Positions 36,517 to 46,129 of a stretch of 64,000 bases of DNA are shown one piece after another. This DNA is from Melanopsichium pennsylvanicum. Its lineage: Eukaryota; Basidiomycota; Ustilaginomycetes; Ustilaginales. The stretch lies in NCBI GenBank assembly GCA_900208305.1, contig OAPG01000005.1, positions 372,001-436,000 of the forward strand, read 5' to 3'. Below the pieces are notes generated by a model. It was not told where the DNA came from and made no database searches. It saw only the letters and a program-made list of their open reading frames with translations. Positions within the stretch are counted from its first letter, which is position 1. The number at the start of each line of letters is the position of its first letter. The position numbers and the translations under genes are program-made.

Positions 36517-38508
36517 CTACTTTGCTATCTCGACGATCTCAAGATCGCCATCTCGGGCTGCCCCGCCCATCTTTTGCATCTGACTAGGATGGATGGGAAT
36601 CGGCTCTTCGAAAGTGCTATCCGTCGTACTATCCGGCTTTGACAGAGCTGTGAGGGCCACTGAGCTAGGACGACCGTCTGCTTCTGCATCTGAACCTGCT
36701 TCGGGGTGATCATTCGCCGCACTGTCTGCTGTTGGAGGCTTCGAGCCAATCGGCTCCTTTGAAGATGGGACAGCAGCTTTCGAGTGGCCGTGATGAGCAC
36801 CTTGCACCGCATCAACACCATGTTGTCCGTTCACCTTGCTCGCTTCGGAGCCATTCTGGCGTCGTCTCGAGGTGCCGTCGTCGAGTCGAGAACGAGAGGC
36901 GTGGACCTTTGCTGATGACGAAGCATTCTTGGTGTGAGAATTGATCGCATCAAGTTCGGCAAGGTTCCTTTCGAGCACAGAGAGGGATGTTCCCTCACCT
37001 AGAACTTGCTCCTCGTGTCTCCCGTCCGCCGTCTCATACTTCCATCGAATCACGCCTTGCCTGTCGAGCACTCCCCACCGGTCGTATTTGAGTGTGCCCA
37101 TGACGTAAGGTCTGAGTTTCAGCCACGCCACTCGTACTCTGGTCGCAAGGATATCCCGATTCGCCCTTAGACTTGCCACACCCTCTGGCTCCCAATCGTC
37201 ATGAATGTTATCGCCATCTTCGTTAGTGTTGCGACCGAATTTGGGTCGAATGCCCCTTCCCTTTGCGTCGCTCAAACTTGCGTCTCCATACGCCCTTGCA
37301 AGTGCGCGAGTTGCAAATTCGAATTCCATGCATGCATTCCTATACAAACTTGCTAGTTCTTCTGCCATTTGGGTGTCTTTTTGAACATCGTTCTCGTCTT
37401 CCTTGGGCAGTGGGTAGGTGAAGGACCAATCGAGTTGTCCGTGCATAGAGTCCTTGGGAAGATGGTGGGAGGGAACGTGGTCTCCGAGTTCTTCCACTTT
37501 CCATGTGAGACGCACCTTGTCCCTGACCACTGGATCGAGAAGAGGTCGAAGAATGGACCAAATGGGCTTGAAGATCCAAGGTGCGCCATGTACGTAAACT
37601 CTGGCAAGGGTTTCCGGGTAGAAAGATTCCATGGTCTTGGCCATGAAAAGGACGATCGACCAATCCATATTGCGAATTCCAAAGTTGTTGAGATTAAAAA
37701 TGACCACCTTTCTCTCTACGGGTGGCGGCATCAAGATGGACAAACTCTCCTGCAGCAAGATGACGCCGCGCTTGAGTTCCTCGGCAGTCTGATTTGACGA
37801 GTAATGTGAGCCTACTTCGATGAAGTATACCGGTTCACCGGCGGCAGTGGCACCGTAGGTGTAAGAGATGCCGTTATTCATAATGTTGAAGCCACCCCTG
37901 GTCCTTGTCAAGCCCAACTCTGCCTCCTTCATAATGTTGGAGATCTTGTACTGGACTCTGAACGCGCAAGTGCTGCCAATGATAGCCAGCGCCCTATCTA
38001 CGTCCCACTTTCTCGCACGCAAGCATCTTAGCATGTACGCATCTGGATGTTCGCCCTTGACAATGGCCCAGAACTCTGTGCGCAATGCGGCACCACCGTG
38101 ATTTAAGAGGAATGCTTGCATCTCGTTGCTCTCCTCGAGATGACGAAGGTGCTCCTTGAGCTTGTCATGCTTGGGAACGTGTTTGGGATCGGAAGAATCG
38201 GCGGTTTGCTGCGCAAGGTGCTCATGCGAATTGGGTGCTGACGATTGTTGAGGTACGGGTTCGGATGCGGCGGCGCGGTGTTTCCGACCGAAACCGCGTC
38301 TGAGTGAGTCTGAGGAGGAGCGCGATGCCGACGTGGGTGGCTGGGATGCATCTGCATCGATCGAGTCGGATGAGTGAGACGTTATTTCGCATAATCGGAG
38401 GAACCGGCGCCAGAGCTTGAAGAGAGCCAAGGTCTGGGACGGTGTAAGATTGTACCGATAACCGGGCGAGTGAAGATAGTCCACTGTGGTTGTCGAGTTG
38501 TCCACCAT
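36517..38508 (-). CDS. Sec14-like CRAL-TRIO lipid-transfer protein
   Basis: 663 residues from the first in-frame ATG at 38508; the frame is open 38 codons further upstream but starts there with TTG. Residues about 125-190 form the CRAL-TRIO N-terminal helices (MLRCLRARKWDVDRALAIIG). The CRAL-TRIO lipid-binding domain covers about 205-375 (GEPVYFIEVGSH, VVIFNLNNFGIRNMDW, FYPETLARVYVHGAPWIF). A second conserved block near 385-520 contains PKEDENDV and LKPYVMGTLKYDRWG-like sequence. A long Ser/Asp-rich tail follows. The family transfers phosphatidylinositol and related lipids between membranes. The ligand is not predictable, and the low-complexity inserts are typical of smut proteins. Confidence 0.9.
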   Translation of the reverse strand: MVDNSTTTVDYLHSPGYRYNLTPSQTLALFKLWRRFLRLCEITSHSSDSIDADASQPPTSASRSSSDSLRRGFGRKHRAAASEPVPQQSSAPNSHEHLAQQTADSSDPKHVPKHDKLKEHLRHLEESNEMQAFLLNHGGAALRTEFWAIVKGEHPDAYMLRCLRARKWDVDRALAIIGSTCAFRVQYKISNIMKEAELGLTRTRGGFNIMNNGISYTYGATAAGEPVYFIEVGSHYSSNQTAEELKRGVILLQESLSILMPPPVERKVVIFNLNNFGIRNMDWSIVLFMAKTMESFYPETLARVYVHGAPWIFKPIWSILRPLLDPVVRDKVRLTWKVEELGDHVPSHHLPKDSMHGQLDWSFTYPLPKEDENDVQKDTQMAEELASLYRNACMEFEFATRALARAYGDASLSDAKGRGIRPKFGRNTNEDGDNIHDDWEPEGVASLRANRDILATRVRVAWLKLRPYVMGTLKYDRWGVLDRQGVIRWKYETADGRHEEQVLGEGTSLSVLERNLAELDAINSHTKNASSSAKVHASRSRLDDGTSRRRQNGSEASKVNGQHGVDAVQGAHHGHSKAAVPSSKEPIGSKPPTADSAANDHPEAGSDAEADGRPSSVALTALSKPDSTTDSTFEEPIPIHPSQMQKMGGAARDGDLEIVEIAK

Positions 38509-40051
38509 AATGGATGGCTCCGATGAGGTTGTAAGATACGTTTGACTATGAATTTCGGTGGATCTCGTATGTGCAGAATAAAGGTGGGATGGATAGATGT
38601 GATCTTGAATAGGAGGTCTCAATCAACTGCGCGAATTCGGGCCCGTGAGCGTGCTTGCACAACAAATTGCTGCAGAGTGTGCGCAGAGCTGCAAGCAAGA
38701 GCTGCGACGCTGTCGAGGCAGAAAGTTCTGCGAAGATGAAGCGTATAGGGAGCCAAAGATGAACAAGGAGCGTCGATGGTGGATAAAGTAGAGGACAGGT
38801 TGTTGCCTAAGGAGTGTGCTGTAGTACAGCTGTGGGAGTATTGAGGTGGTAGGTCTTTTGCTGCATCCAACCGTCCCTCCGAGGCCCACCACTGTCACCT
38901 TGTTGCGAGCGGGCCAACGTCAGGTTAAGTTACGTCTAAATTGCACATTTGAACGGCTCGAGAGCAGCACATGGGTCAGAGAAATATTATTACGCCCAAA
39001 CTTGGTTTAATCAACAGGTGCCAGTCGCCTCAAATTTGTAAATTTACCATACTACTCTGTATAACTAATTCATGATTGCTTAAAAGGCAAAGTCCTTGCT
39101 TGCTGGCTGACTCACTTCTTTTCCTGAATCTTGATAAAATACTGTATATTAGGAGCGGAGCGGAAAAGAGAGTGCAGCGACAAGAGCTTCTTTCGGCTGG
39201 GGATCCAGTCAGAACCGAACGCATGGCTGTATCAACCGTTCGATACCGCTTGAGCTTGGAGTGACGGGTCCATGTACCTCAAGCCGTGGTCAGTACAGTG
39301 ATTTACATGAGCCTTTCCATACGCTTTATCATGCTTAGAAGACAAAAGACTGGACCACGAGAGTAAACAGTCTTTGACACGAATGAGATGGCAATGCAGA
39401 CCATTTAGTCCACCTCCCTCTTGTACCCAGCGTCGAACATGGTGTGTTTATCTTTGCGACCAAGACTGGGCATTGTCCATTGTTATCCCTTTACAAAGCA
39501 GTCCACCTTTGCGCAATCGCTCATCATCCTATAGCTGTCAGGCATGCTGTGTCTGTGTCAACATCGGCTGACTTGCCGACTGACACTATGAGCTCTGACT
39601 CATAACGGCGTAAACGTGAAATACTTGTTGTGTATGATCAGCAACAATAAATTTGTCGGTCTTACCGGAGGATCCAACCTTGCTGCACGCACATCCGGGG
39701 GATTCTTTACTCTTTCCTCTGCCGTTGCGCTGATCCGGCATGTGGAGAAAATCTTAACCCGAAAAATAAATTTAAAAACAAATTAAAGCCAAATTACAAT
39801 AGTGTCCGAACTGTAAATTTTTACGAGGAAAAACAAGAAGAAGATGAAGAAAATCAAGAAAAAAAAAGAAAAAAAAGGTCGGTCTTGAAAAGTGGCAGTA
39901 GCTGAATAACAGGGACCCTCCTGCTGGTCTTGTGCTCGGGCTGTAAAAATATAAGACATCGGCTCTGCCGCACACTTGTTTCCCCTTCTTCCGACATCCA
40001 TCCCCTATCTTCCCCACCGAGTTATTCGGAAGGCCGCAAAAAGCAGCAAAA
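38509..40051. other. Divergent intergenic region, Sec14-like / ECM31
   Basis: 1.5 kb containing the two divergent promoters. AT-rich stretches are at 38985-39090 and 39770-39880, the latter purine-rich (AAGAAAAAAAAAG). No coding or RNA gene is recognised. Confidence 0.5.
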
Positions 40052-41434
40052 ATGGCGTCCACGGCCAGTGGTCTGGCCAGGTTGCAGCTCAGACAATTCG
40101 TTTCTAAGCGTGCAATTCGTGCATCTGCTAGCTGCTCCTACTGCACCGTTGCAAATGTCTCTTCCTCGCCCGACACCTTTCGTCAATCACAATCTATCCT
40201 CTCTGCTTCGTCTCGAACGCCTCGAGCTCCCTCATCGGAGCAAAGATCTTTCGCCACGTCGGCCACCCATTCCAGCTCTTGGCCAGCAGGACACATCGAC
40301 GAGCAATCTTCCCCCTCTTTATCCTCATCGATCGATTCCAAGGGCAAAGCCCGTGCCATCACTTCCATTCCTTCTCTTCCTCGCAGCAAGACCCTCTCAG
40401 ATCTTAACGCGCTCAAACAAAAAGGCATTCCTATCGTCTGCTTGACAGCACAGGATTTTCCGACCGCCCTATCCATCCGCAGCGCCCCCATCGACTTATG
40501 CCTCATCGGAGATTCCCTCGCCAACGTAGCCTTGGGCTACACCTCAACCCAGCCACTCTCGCTCGATAGCATGATCCACCACTGTCAAGCCGTGAAGCGT
40601 GGTCTCGATGCTCCCTTGTTCTCTACAGCAAGTCTCATGGACGAAATTGACCTTCCCAACGGGCCACTCGTTATCGCCGATATGCCCTTCGGCTCCACTT
40701 TTGGCTCTCTCGATTCGGCTGTCCACTCCGTAATTAGGCTTATCCAACAGACAGGAATAGATGGCGTAAAGATTGAAGGCTCTTACGAAGTAATTCCTCT
40801 GATTAAGCGGCTCACGGATCACGGAATTCCGGTAATGGGCCATCTCGGGCTCCAACCTCAGCGAGTGGGCAGCACCTCCGGTTATAGAGTTCAAGGCAAA
40901 ACAGCAGCTCAAGCTAAAGACATCCTTGATGCTTCGCTGGCACTGCAGACCGCGGGCTGCTTCAGTATTGTGCTCGAGTGCATCCCTACACGCGTGGGAG
41001 AGTACATTAGCGCCAAATTGCAAATCCCCACCATCGGAATCGGAGCGGGAAGCAAGACAGATGGACAGATTCTGGTCATGAATGATATGATTGGCGATCT
41101 CACTTCGGCCGGTCATATTCTGGCAGCTTTGAGTCAAAAAACTCAAGCGATGGGTTCGATTTTAGCTCAATCTGAATATACCGAGGAGCAAAACGCAAAA
41201 GGGGAGAACCAAATTGATCAAATCCCAATGACAAGTGCATTGACACCATCCGCACCCAAATTCGTAAGAAACTTTTGCCAACCTGCAGGAATTTCCATAG
41301 GCACGCTTCGAGTTTCTGCTGTACAGGCGTATACAAATGCGGTGAGGAACAGGAGATTTCCGGATGATCAGATCGAGGGTTACAAGATCAAGACGGACGA
41401 ATGGAAGGCATTCTTGCAACTGTGTGGCGAGTAA
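40052..41434 (+). CDS. ECM31: Ketopantoate hydroxymethyltransferase, mitochondrial
   Basis: 460 residues from an ATG. The enzyme (PanB) transfers a hydroxymethyl group from methylene-THF to 2-oxoisovalerate, the first committed step to pantothenate and coenzyme A. The first ~110 residues are Ser/Arg-rich with few acidic residues and look like a long mitochondrial presequence. The catalytic TIM barrel follows. It has CLTAQDFPTALSI, the metal-binding LIGDSLANVALGY, VKIEGSYE, GHLGLQPQ and the catalytic-Glu region VLECIPTRVGEYI, then IGIGAGSKTDGQILV. An extended C-terminal region (PKFVRNF, AVRNRRFPDD) is usual in fungi. Confident. Confidence 0.95.
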   Translation: MASTASGLARLQLRQFVSKRAIRASASCSYCTVANVSSSPDTFRQSQSILSASSRTPRAPSSEQRSFATSATHSSSWPAGHIDEQSSPSLSSSIDSKGKARAITSIPSLPRSKTLSDLNALKQKGIPIVCLTAQDFPTALSIRSAPIDLCLIGDSLANVALGYTSTQPLSLDSMIHHCQAVKRGLDAPLFSTASLMDEIDLPNGPLVIADMPFGSTFGSLDSAVHSVIRLIQQTGIDGVKIEGSYEVIPLIKRLTDHGIPVMGHLGLQPQRVGSTSGYRVQGKTAAQAKDILDASLALQTAGCFSIVLECIPTRVGEYISAKLQIPTIGIGAGSKTDGQILVMNDMIGDLTSAGHILAALSQKTQAMGSILAQSEYTEEQNAKGENQIDQIPMTSALTPSAPKFVRNFCQPAGISIGTLRVSAVQAYTNAVRNRRFPDDQIEGYKIKTDEWKAFLQLCGE

Positions 41435-41737
41435 AAAGAAATAAAAAATAAATTAAAAATGGAGGTCTAGGAAGTTTTGCTACCGGGAATCTGTAGATTC
41501 TCCCCCCCTCCCTCTTGCTTCCAAGGAATGATTGATGTTATGCTGGATTGTGCAGTGCTCTGCAATGATACTTGAAGATACTGTACATAATACGACACTG
41601 CATGTGCTATTTGCACATCTGACCATGACCATATCGTTGAGCATTGTGTGGAAATGTCAGCTACATTGGGATGAGCGAGTGCGAGTGACTCGAGCAAAAT
41701 AAATAAATAAATAAATAACCAAGTAAATATAAGCTGC
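41435..41737. other. Convergent spacer ECM31 / Zn2Cys6 gene
   Basis: About 300 bp with A/T-rich 3'-end-like sequence and an AAATA repeat near 41697-41718. No gene. Confidence 0.5.
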
Positions 41738-42799
41738 TTAAAACTCAGACGTTGATGGATTGCGTCTTGTTGTTTTTGTTGCTGGTGCAATCGTATTCGC
41801 TGCGCTGTGATGATTATGATGAGTGGGACTGGCAGTAGTATTGGTGGTGGATGATGAAGGAGGAACGAACCTACGAATCCAATCTTCGTCTGTTTGATTT
41901 CCTCCAAATTCGATGGTGAACCCACCTAGCACAGCATTGGGATCGGCACCCCTGGGAACCAGACCACGATTCAAACTACTGCCACCTTTGCCCGATGAAA
42001 GTAAGGGCAGTCCATGTGGGATGGACATGGTCAACGATGACGATGACGGATGGTCGTGATGATCGTGATGGTGTGGGGTTGAGGCGGATGATTCTGATTG
42101 AAATGGGTATGGATGAGGAGCGTGGGTATGTGTCGAAGGTAGAGCGAGATCAACTTCACTATAATCGCTGTCGGTGTAGTCGTCCTCCTCTCCCTCTTCC
42201 CCCTCTTCTTCTCCTTCTCTGTCTGCCTCTTCTCCCTCTCCATCTTCTTCTTCTTCTGCTCCTGCTGCCTGTGCTTCGTTGGGTGCTTTCTGTTGCGGTT
42301 GCGCTGCGGATGAGGGAGATGGTCTCAGTTCCGCATTTGTTGTGGCAGCAAGAGTAGTGCCCATAGAAACCAAATCTCCTTCCAAACCCAAGACATCCAC
42401 CAGCTCCTGCTTAACATCGCTATACAACCAACCTTGTTTCCTGAACTTCGCCTTGTCCGCTTGACCAGCATTCTTCAACTGGTCCACATCAATCTTGACT
42501 CGTTCATGTTTCAACTGACCCAACACGAACCCCAAAACAGTCTCTAGCGCCAAGATGCGCTGTTCCAGACGTGGACGCAAGCCTTGAGTCGGACCTCTTT
42601 TGCGCTCTGGTCGATCATACGTACACTTTCGCTCGGATTGAGCGCAAAACGTGCAGACGGGAGTCAAACCGTCACACTTATCCTTCTTTTGGTAGCATTG
42701 ATCGCACGCTCGGCTGACACGTTTGCGTTTGGCGACTTTTGAAGACGAGGTGTTTGAGATTGCAGTGGACGTGGATGCGACTGAAGATGATGGTGTCAT
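41738..42799 (-). CDS. Zn2Cys6 (Gal4-type) transcription factor
   Basis: 353 residues from the first ATG (42799); the open frame reaches 42892 but begins with TTG. A basic stretch KVAKRKRVSRA precedes the binuclear cluster CDQCYQKKDKC..CTFCAQSERKC near residues 32-60 (CX2CX6CX6CX2CX6C). A linker and a short leucine-rich helix (RILALETVLGFVLGQL) suitable for dimerisation come next. The rest has an acidic Glu/Asp tract, a His-rich segment and Ser-rich regions. No fungal-specific middle homology domain is evident. A nuclear regulator is inferred; its targets are unknown. It is divergent from the ceramidase gene. Confidence 0.88.
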   Translation of the reverse strand: MTPSSSVASTSTAISNTSSSKVAKRKRVSRACDQCYQKKDKCDGLTPVCTFCAQSERKCTYDRPERKRGPTQGLRPRLEQRILALETVLGFVLGQLKHERVKIDVDQLKNAGQADKAKFRKQGWLYSDVKQELVDVLGLEGDLVSMGTTLAATTNAELRPSPSSAAQPQQKAPNEAQAAGAEEEEDGEGEEADREGEEEGEEGEEDDYTDSDYSEVDLALPSTHTHAPHPYPFQSESSASTPHHHDHHDHPSSSSLTMSIPHGLPLLSSGKGGSSLNRGLVPRGADPNAVLGGFTIEFGGNQTDEDWIRRFVPPSSSTTNTTASPTHHNHHSAANTIAPATKTTRRNPSTSEF

Positions 42800-43378
42800 A
42801 ATAACTGTGGGACGTTGGCAAGTCGTGACAAGTGCAAAGACGAGATAAGGTAAGAATACCGAAGGGTATGTCGAGGTGAATGTTGAGGACAACTCTTGTC
42901 ACTCTCAAAGCGGGGAATAGATGATTTCGGATTTCGGATTTCGGACAAACCCCAAACTGTTGGAAGCTGCAAGATATTATTATTATTATTAATTAAGAAG
43001 CGTCCTTTTTCCTCGTTTGCTCTTTTTGAAATCAAAATCAATCGCGTGAAAAGCGGACTTTGTTACCGTCAAAAGACACACACAACATTGGAATGTCGAC
43101 ATCAATTACTATTATCGGAGCCAGCTGGTGTTGGTGTTCTTGCTTATTTGTCAATGCATCGGTGTTATCATTCTTGCTCATCATCCTCTATCATCATTTA
43201 CTGCTTAGCTTGTCGAAACCTATCCTTTCTACCTCGTATATCCCATACACATTTCGCATCTCTTCTACGACTACGTTTCACCAACTAATACCCTAACACT
43301 CCGACACTCGACCATCTCTGTCTCATCAGGAAGGCACTCACGGGAGTAGGTCACTCGTCACACACGACAACAAACAAC
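42800..43378. promoter_or_regulatory. Divergent promoter, Zn2Cys6 factor / ceramidase
   Basis: 579 bp between two divergent ATGs. It contains a TTATTATTATTATTAATTAA run at 42976-42997 and a short duplicated TTTCGGATTTCGGA string near 42927. No other elements are identified. Confidence 0.5.
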
Positions 43379-44269
43379 ATGTCTTGGTATAAAGATCCCA
43401 ATCCCGTCCCAGCAGGTTACTGGGGACCAGTGACAAGTACTCTCTTGTGGTGCGAAGAAAAGTATCGCTGGTCGTACTACGTTGCAGAGCCCATCAACAC
43501 ACTCACCAACCTTTTTTTCATCGGTCTCTCCCTCTATGGCTATCACGTTTCTAATCGAGAACGTCTCCCTCTACGATACAGTTTATGTCACCTTGGAGTG
43601 GCACTTGTTGGATTTGGATCTGCTCTGTTCCACGGCACATTAACATATGCGACGCAATTGTTGGATGAACTACCCATGATTTATACCAGTGCTTGGTTGA
43701 CATATTGCGTTTGTGAAACCACCAAAGGTTATGGGAAACCTCGGTTTCGCTTACTCCTACCCACCACTTTGACACTGCTAGTAATATGCATCACCATCAC
43801 CTACGTTTGGAATGGTAATCCCGTGTTTCACCAAATCGCATATGCGAGCATCCAGCTTGTCTCTACCGCAAGAGTCGTCTATTTGCTTTCCAACAAATCC
43901 TCTCCTCTCAACACTACTGCTGCTGGAAAAGACAGAAAACGAGAGATACAAAATTTGTATTTGTTCGGAGCAATTATCTTCTTGACAGGTTTCGCCATTT
44001 GGAACATTGACAACATCTTTTGCTACAACCTCCGTCAAGCACGCAACAAAGTCGGATACCCATGGGCAGTGCTGTTGGAAGGTCATGGATGGTGGCACAT
44101 ATTCACAGGCTGGGGTGCATACTGCCTCATTACAGCAGGTAGTCAGTTGGCTGTAGGGGAGAAAGAGGATCCGAGCAATTTTACACTGGTACGAGGCGCA
44201 TTCCCTTGGGTCAAGAGGGTTCAGGAGTATAAACCGCCGAGCAAGTCGGGAAAGAAGAAGTCCTCCTAG
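43379..44269 (+). CDS. Alkaline ceramidase (Ypc1/Ydc1/ACER family)
   Basis: 296 residues with about seven hydrophobic segments. The family hydrolyses ceramide to sphingoid base and fatty acid in the ER/Golgi membrane. The CREST-superfamily metal and catalytic residues are visible: ALFHGTLTY (Ser-x-x-x-His type), the Asp in LLDELPMIY and the two His in EGHGWWHIFTGWGAY. The N-terminus GYWGPVTSTLLWCEEKY and AEPINTLTNLFFIG are signature segments. The C-terminus ends KKKSS, a dilysine KKxx-type ER retrieval signal. The length fits the family. Yeast has two paralogues, so I leave the symbol blank. Confidence 0.95.
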   Translation: MSWYKDPNPVPAGYWGPVTSTLLWCEEKYRWSYYVAEPINTLTNLFFIGLSLYGYHVSNRERLPLRYSLCHLGVALVGFGSALFHGTLTYATQLLDELPMIYTSAWLTYCVCETTKGYGKPRFRLLLPTTLTLLVICITITYVWNGNPVFHQIAYASIQLVSTARVVYLLSNKSSPLNTTAAGKDRKREIQNLYLFGAIIFLTGFAIWNIDNIFCYNLRQARNKVGYPWAVLLEGHGWWHIFTGWGAYCLITAGSQLAVGEKEDPSNFTLVRGAFPWVKRVQEYKPPSKSGKKKSS

Positions 44270-44998
44270 AAGTTACCCCCCTTAGATATGATACAACTCA
44301 GAAAATAGAAGTCCTATCATCCGATTCTTTCAATATAAGATAACAGAGTCAGTTCAGAGTCGATATATAATATCTTCATAATTGGCATTGGTCCTGCGAG
44401 AGTTGTGATCCCCAATGTTCCAAGACCAAATTCAAAACCTTGGAAACAATCTATGGCCGCTTTCTCAATATCTTTCTCGACTTTGTATACTGATCCAGCT
44501 TGTGGCAATTCGCAAGATGTGCCATCCACAACCACAACCACAAAAAAACAGCAACAATAACAACAACAACAATTTCGGCAGCAGCAACAACAAAAAAGTG
44601 ATGGGAATCTTGAAACAACCACTCCAGCAACACCACCACCACCAGCTGCTGCGGCAACAATAGTTTACTCGATCTTTAACTCGGAAGATCTAGCTCATCC
44701 AACGGTCCCAGATCGAGCCGCAATGGAAAATGTGATTCTTCAGGCTAGAAAAAGGCAGTTGAGACAAGAACTTTACGGCGACATATCTTGACGGGGAGGT
44801 CACAACTCACACGACATGGTGGGGAGCACAAGCCACGCCTCACTCCTTGAAATGTGCTTGTTTCCTTATGCAAGCAGTCATAGCTGTGTTGGCCAATAAT
44901 TAAGACTCTCTCCGCCGATGACTGTAGCAATCTAGGCTGAAAAAGACATCGCCCCTCTCGACTTAACCTTTACGCTGCTATTCTATACTCAGCTTACA
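44270..44998. other. Intergenic region with CAA/CAG-type repeats
   Basis: 730 bp. AACAACAACAA and CAGCAACAACA tracts at 44534-44600 and CACCACCACCA at 44630-44642 produce long false frames on both strands. No gene is supported. The end of the region carries the promoter of the effector-like pseudogene. Confidence 0.5.
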
Positions 44999-45377
44999 AT
45001 GATTGCTCCATTTTGGTATACGACTCTCTTTCCCCTCTTTCTATCACTGCTGTCCTTCGTCTACGCTTTACCCCCGCTGCCACTCCAAGATGAGGCCATG
45101 TACCGAAAGGCTTTGCGAATTTACCGAACTGCAGGTGGGCTTTCGGCCCATGGATACGACTACACGCCTGCAGATTTTGAAAGTTGGTGCCGTGATATGG
45201 GATCAGCATGGCTGAGCATGGCTCACTTGCGATGCGTCCTGCCTGTTGGACAAATTTTTTCGATCCGGAGAGACGCAAAGTGACCTATATATGCGCCTCC
45301 TTGGTCCGGACGGCGACCAGCCAACGGAAGCAGCCATCTTCTGGAAACATGAGCAAGCCTTGCGTGCGCCCTTCTGA
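44999..45377 (+). pseudogene. Small secreted effector-like protein, frameshifted
   Basis: The ATG at 44999 opens a strong signal peptide (MIAPFWYTTLFPLFLSLLS) followed by a mature region with MYRKALRIYRTAG. The frame is good to about 45204. There a 10-bp direct tandem duplication (AGCATGGCTG/AGCATGGCTC, 45205-45224) shifts the reading frame. Beyond it, the frame that would follow without the duplication stays open and protein-like ([14 protein letters not shown]) to a TGA at 45375-45377. Length is about 120 residues. I do not recognise the family. Small secreted proteins like this are typical smut effector candidates, but that role is inference. The 3' end overlaps the RPL18 pseudogene on the other strand. 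Confidence 0.6.
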
Positions 45378-46129
45378 CCATGGATGAGGACGGTGTTGGA
45401 AGCAGTTGGCGCACGAGTAGCGAGCTGGTCCAAAGTGAGGCACTCACCACCAGCAGCCTCGATACGAGCACGAGCAAGGTTGGTGAATCGAAGCGCGGCA
45501 ACAGAGAGCTTGGGGGAGCTCAAGAGCTCGGTTGTCGTCAGTAATGGTAGCAACAAGAACAAAAGTCTTGACAGTCTCGCAAGCCGAAGCAGCAACACCA
45601 CCTTCAAACTTGCTGAGATCGATCGCCCTCGAAACCGAAACGGTTGATCTCGGATATGTAAAGACGAAAAAGCATGGCCTTTTTGAATCGATTGTCCCTT
45701 CGGCGAGCGAGTAAGCGGTAAAGCTGCGAGTTTTTAAAAGTTGAGGACGGTGAGTGATAGAAAAATGGGTAGTGCAACTGTTCCTCAGGTGGTGGGATGG
45801 AAGAGAGTTTGACGCTTGATCAAGTCCATGATGCCTTTTCTCCATCAATCGTACCACCTGCCAGGACTTTGACATGAATCAAATGACATTTCGGTGCCAG
45901 TGTGGGATGTAGATGCTGCAATCCATCAATTTGTTTCCTGATCCACTACTCTCTTGCGACCAACTGCAAATCCTTGCTCCTTCTGTGAGATTTTGATTGC
46001 AAGCGTCCTAAACCTCTCGCGTTTGTTCGTGCGCTGAGAACTGACCTTGACCAAGAGGAGCGGCAAAGGATCCTGGCTCTTGGGAGCAGTACACTTGTCC
46101 TTGACGTGCTTCTTGGAGATGTCAATACG
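45360..46129 (-). pseudogene. RPL18: Ribosomal protein L18 pseudogene with intron
   Basis: The exon 46129-46046 reads RIDISKKHVKDKC..SQDPLPLLLVK. It is bounded by ..CAG and GTCAGT, and a second exon from 45723 reads [17 protein letters not shown], both clearly eL18. Further on, [27 protein letters not shown] and [20 protein letters not shown] are recognisable, but in different frames. Indels have scrambled the middle, where the KINRPPVS region should be. The C-terminal quarter is missing after [15 protein letters not shown]. Because introns remain, it arose from a DNA-level copy, not a retroposed mRNA. A functional RPL18 must exist elsewhere. Confidence 0.85.

Noticed and set aside
44317..44663. 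Cys-rich or Gln/Asn-rich frames near the ceramidase gene
   Set aside because: Both come from CAA/CAG microsatellites read on the two strands.
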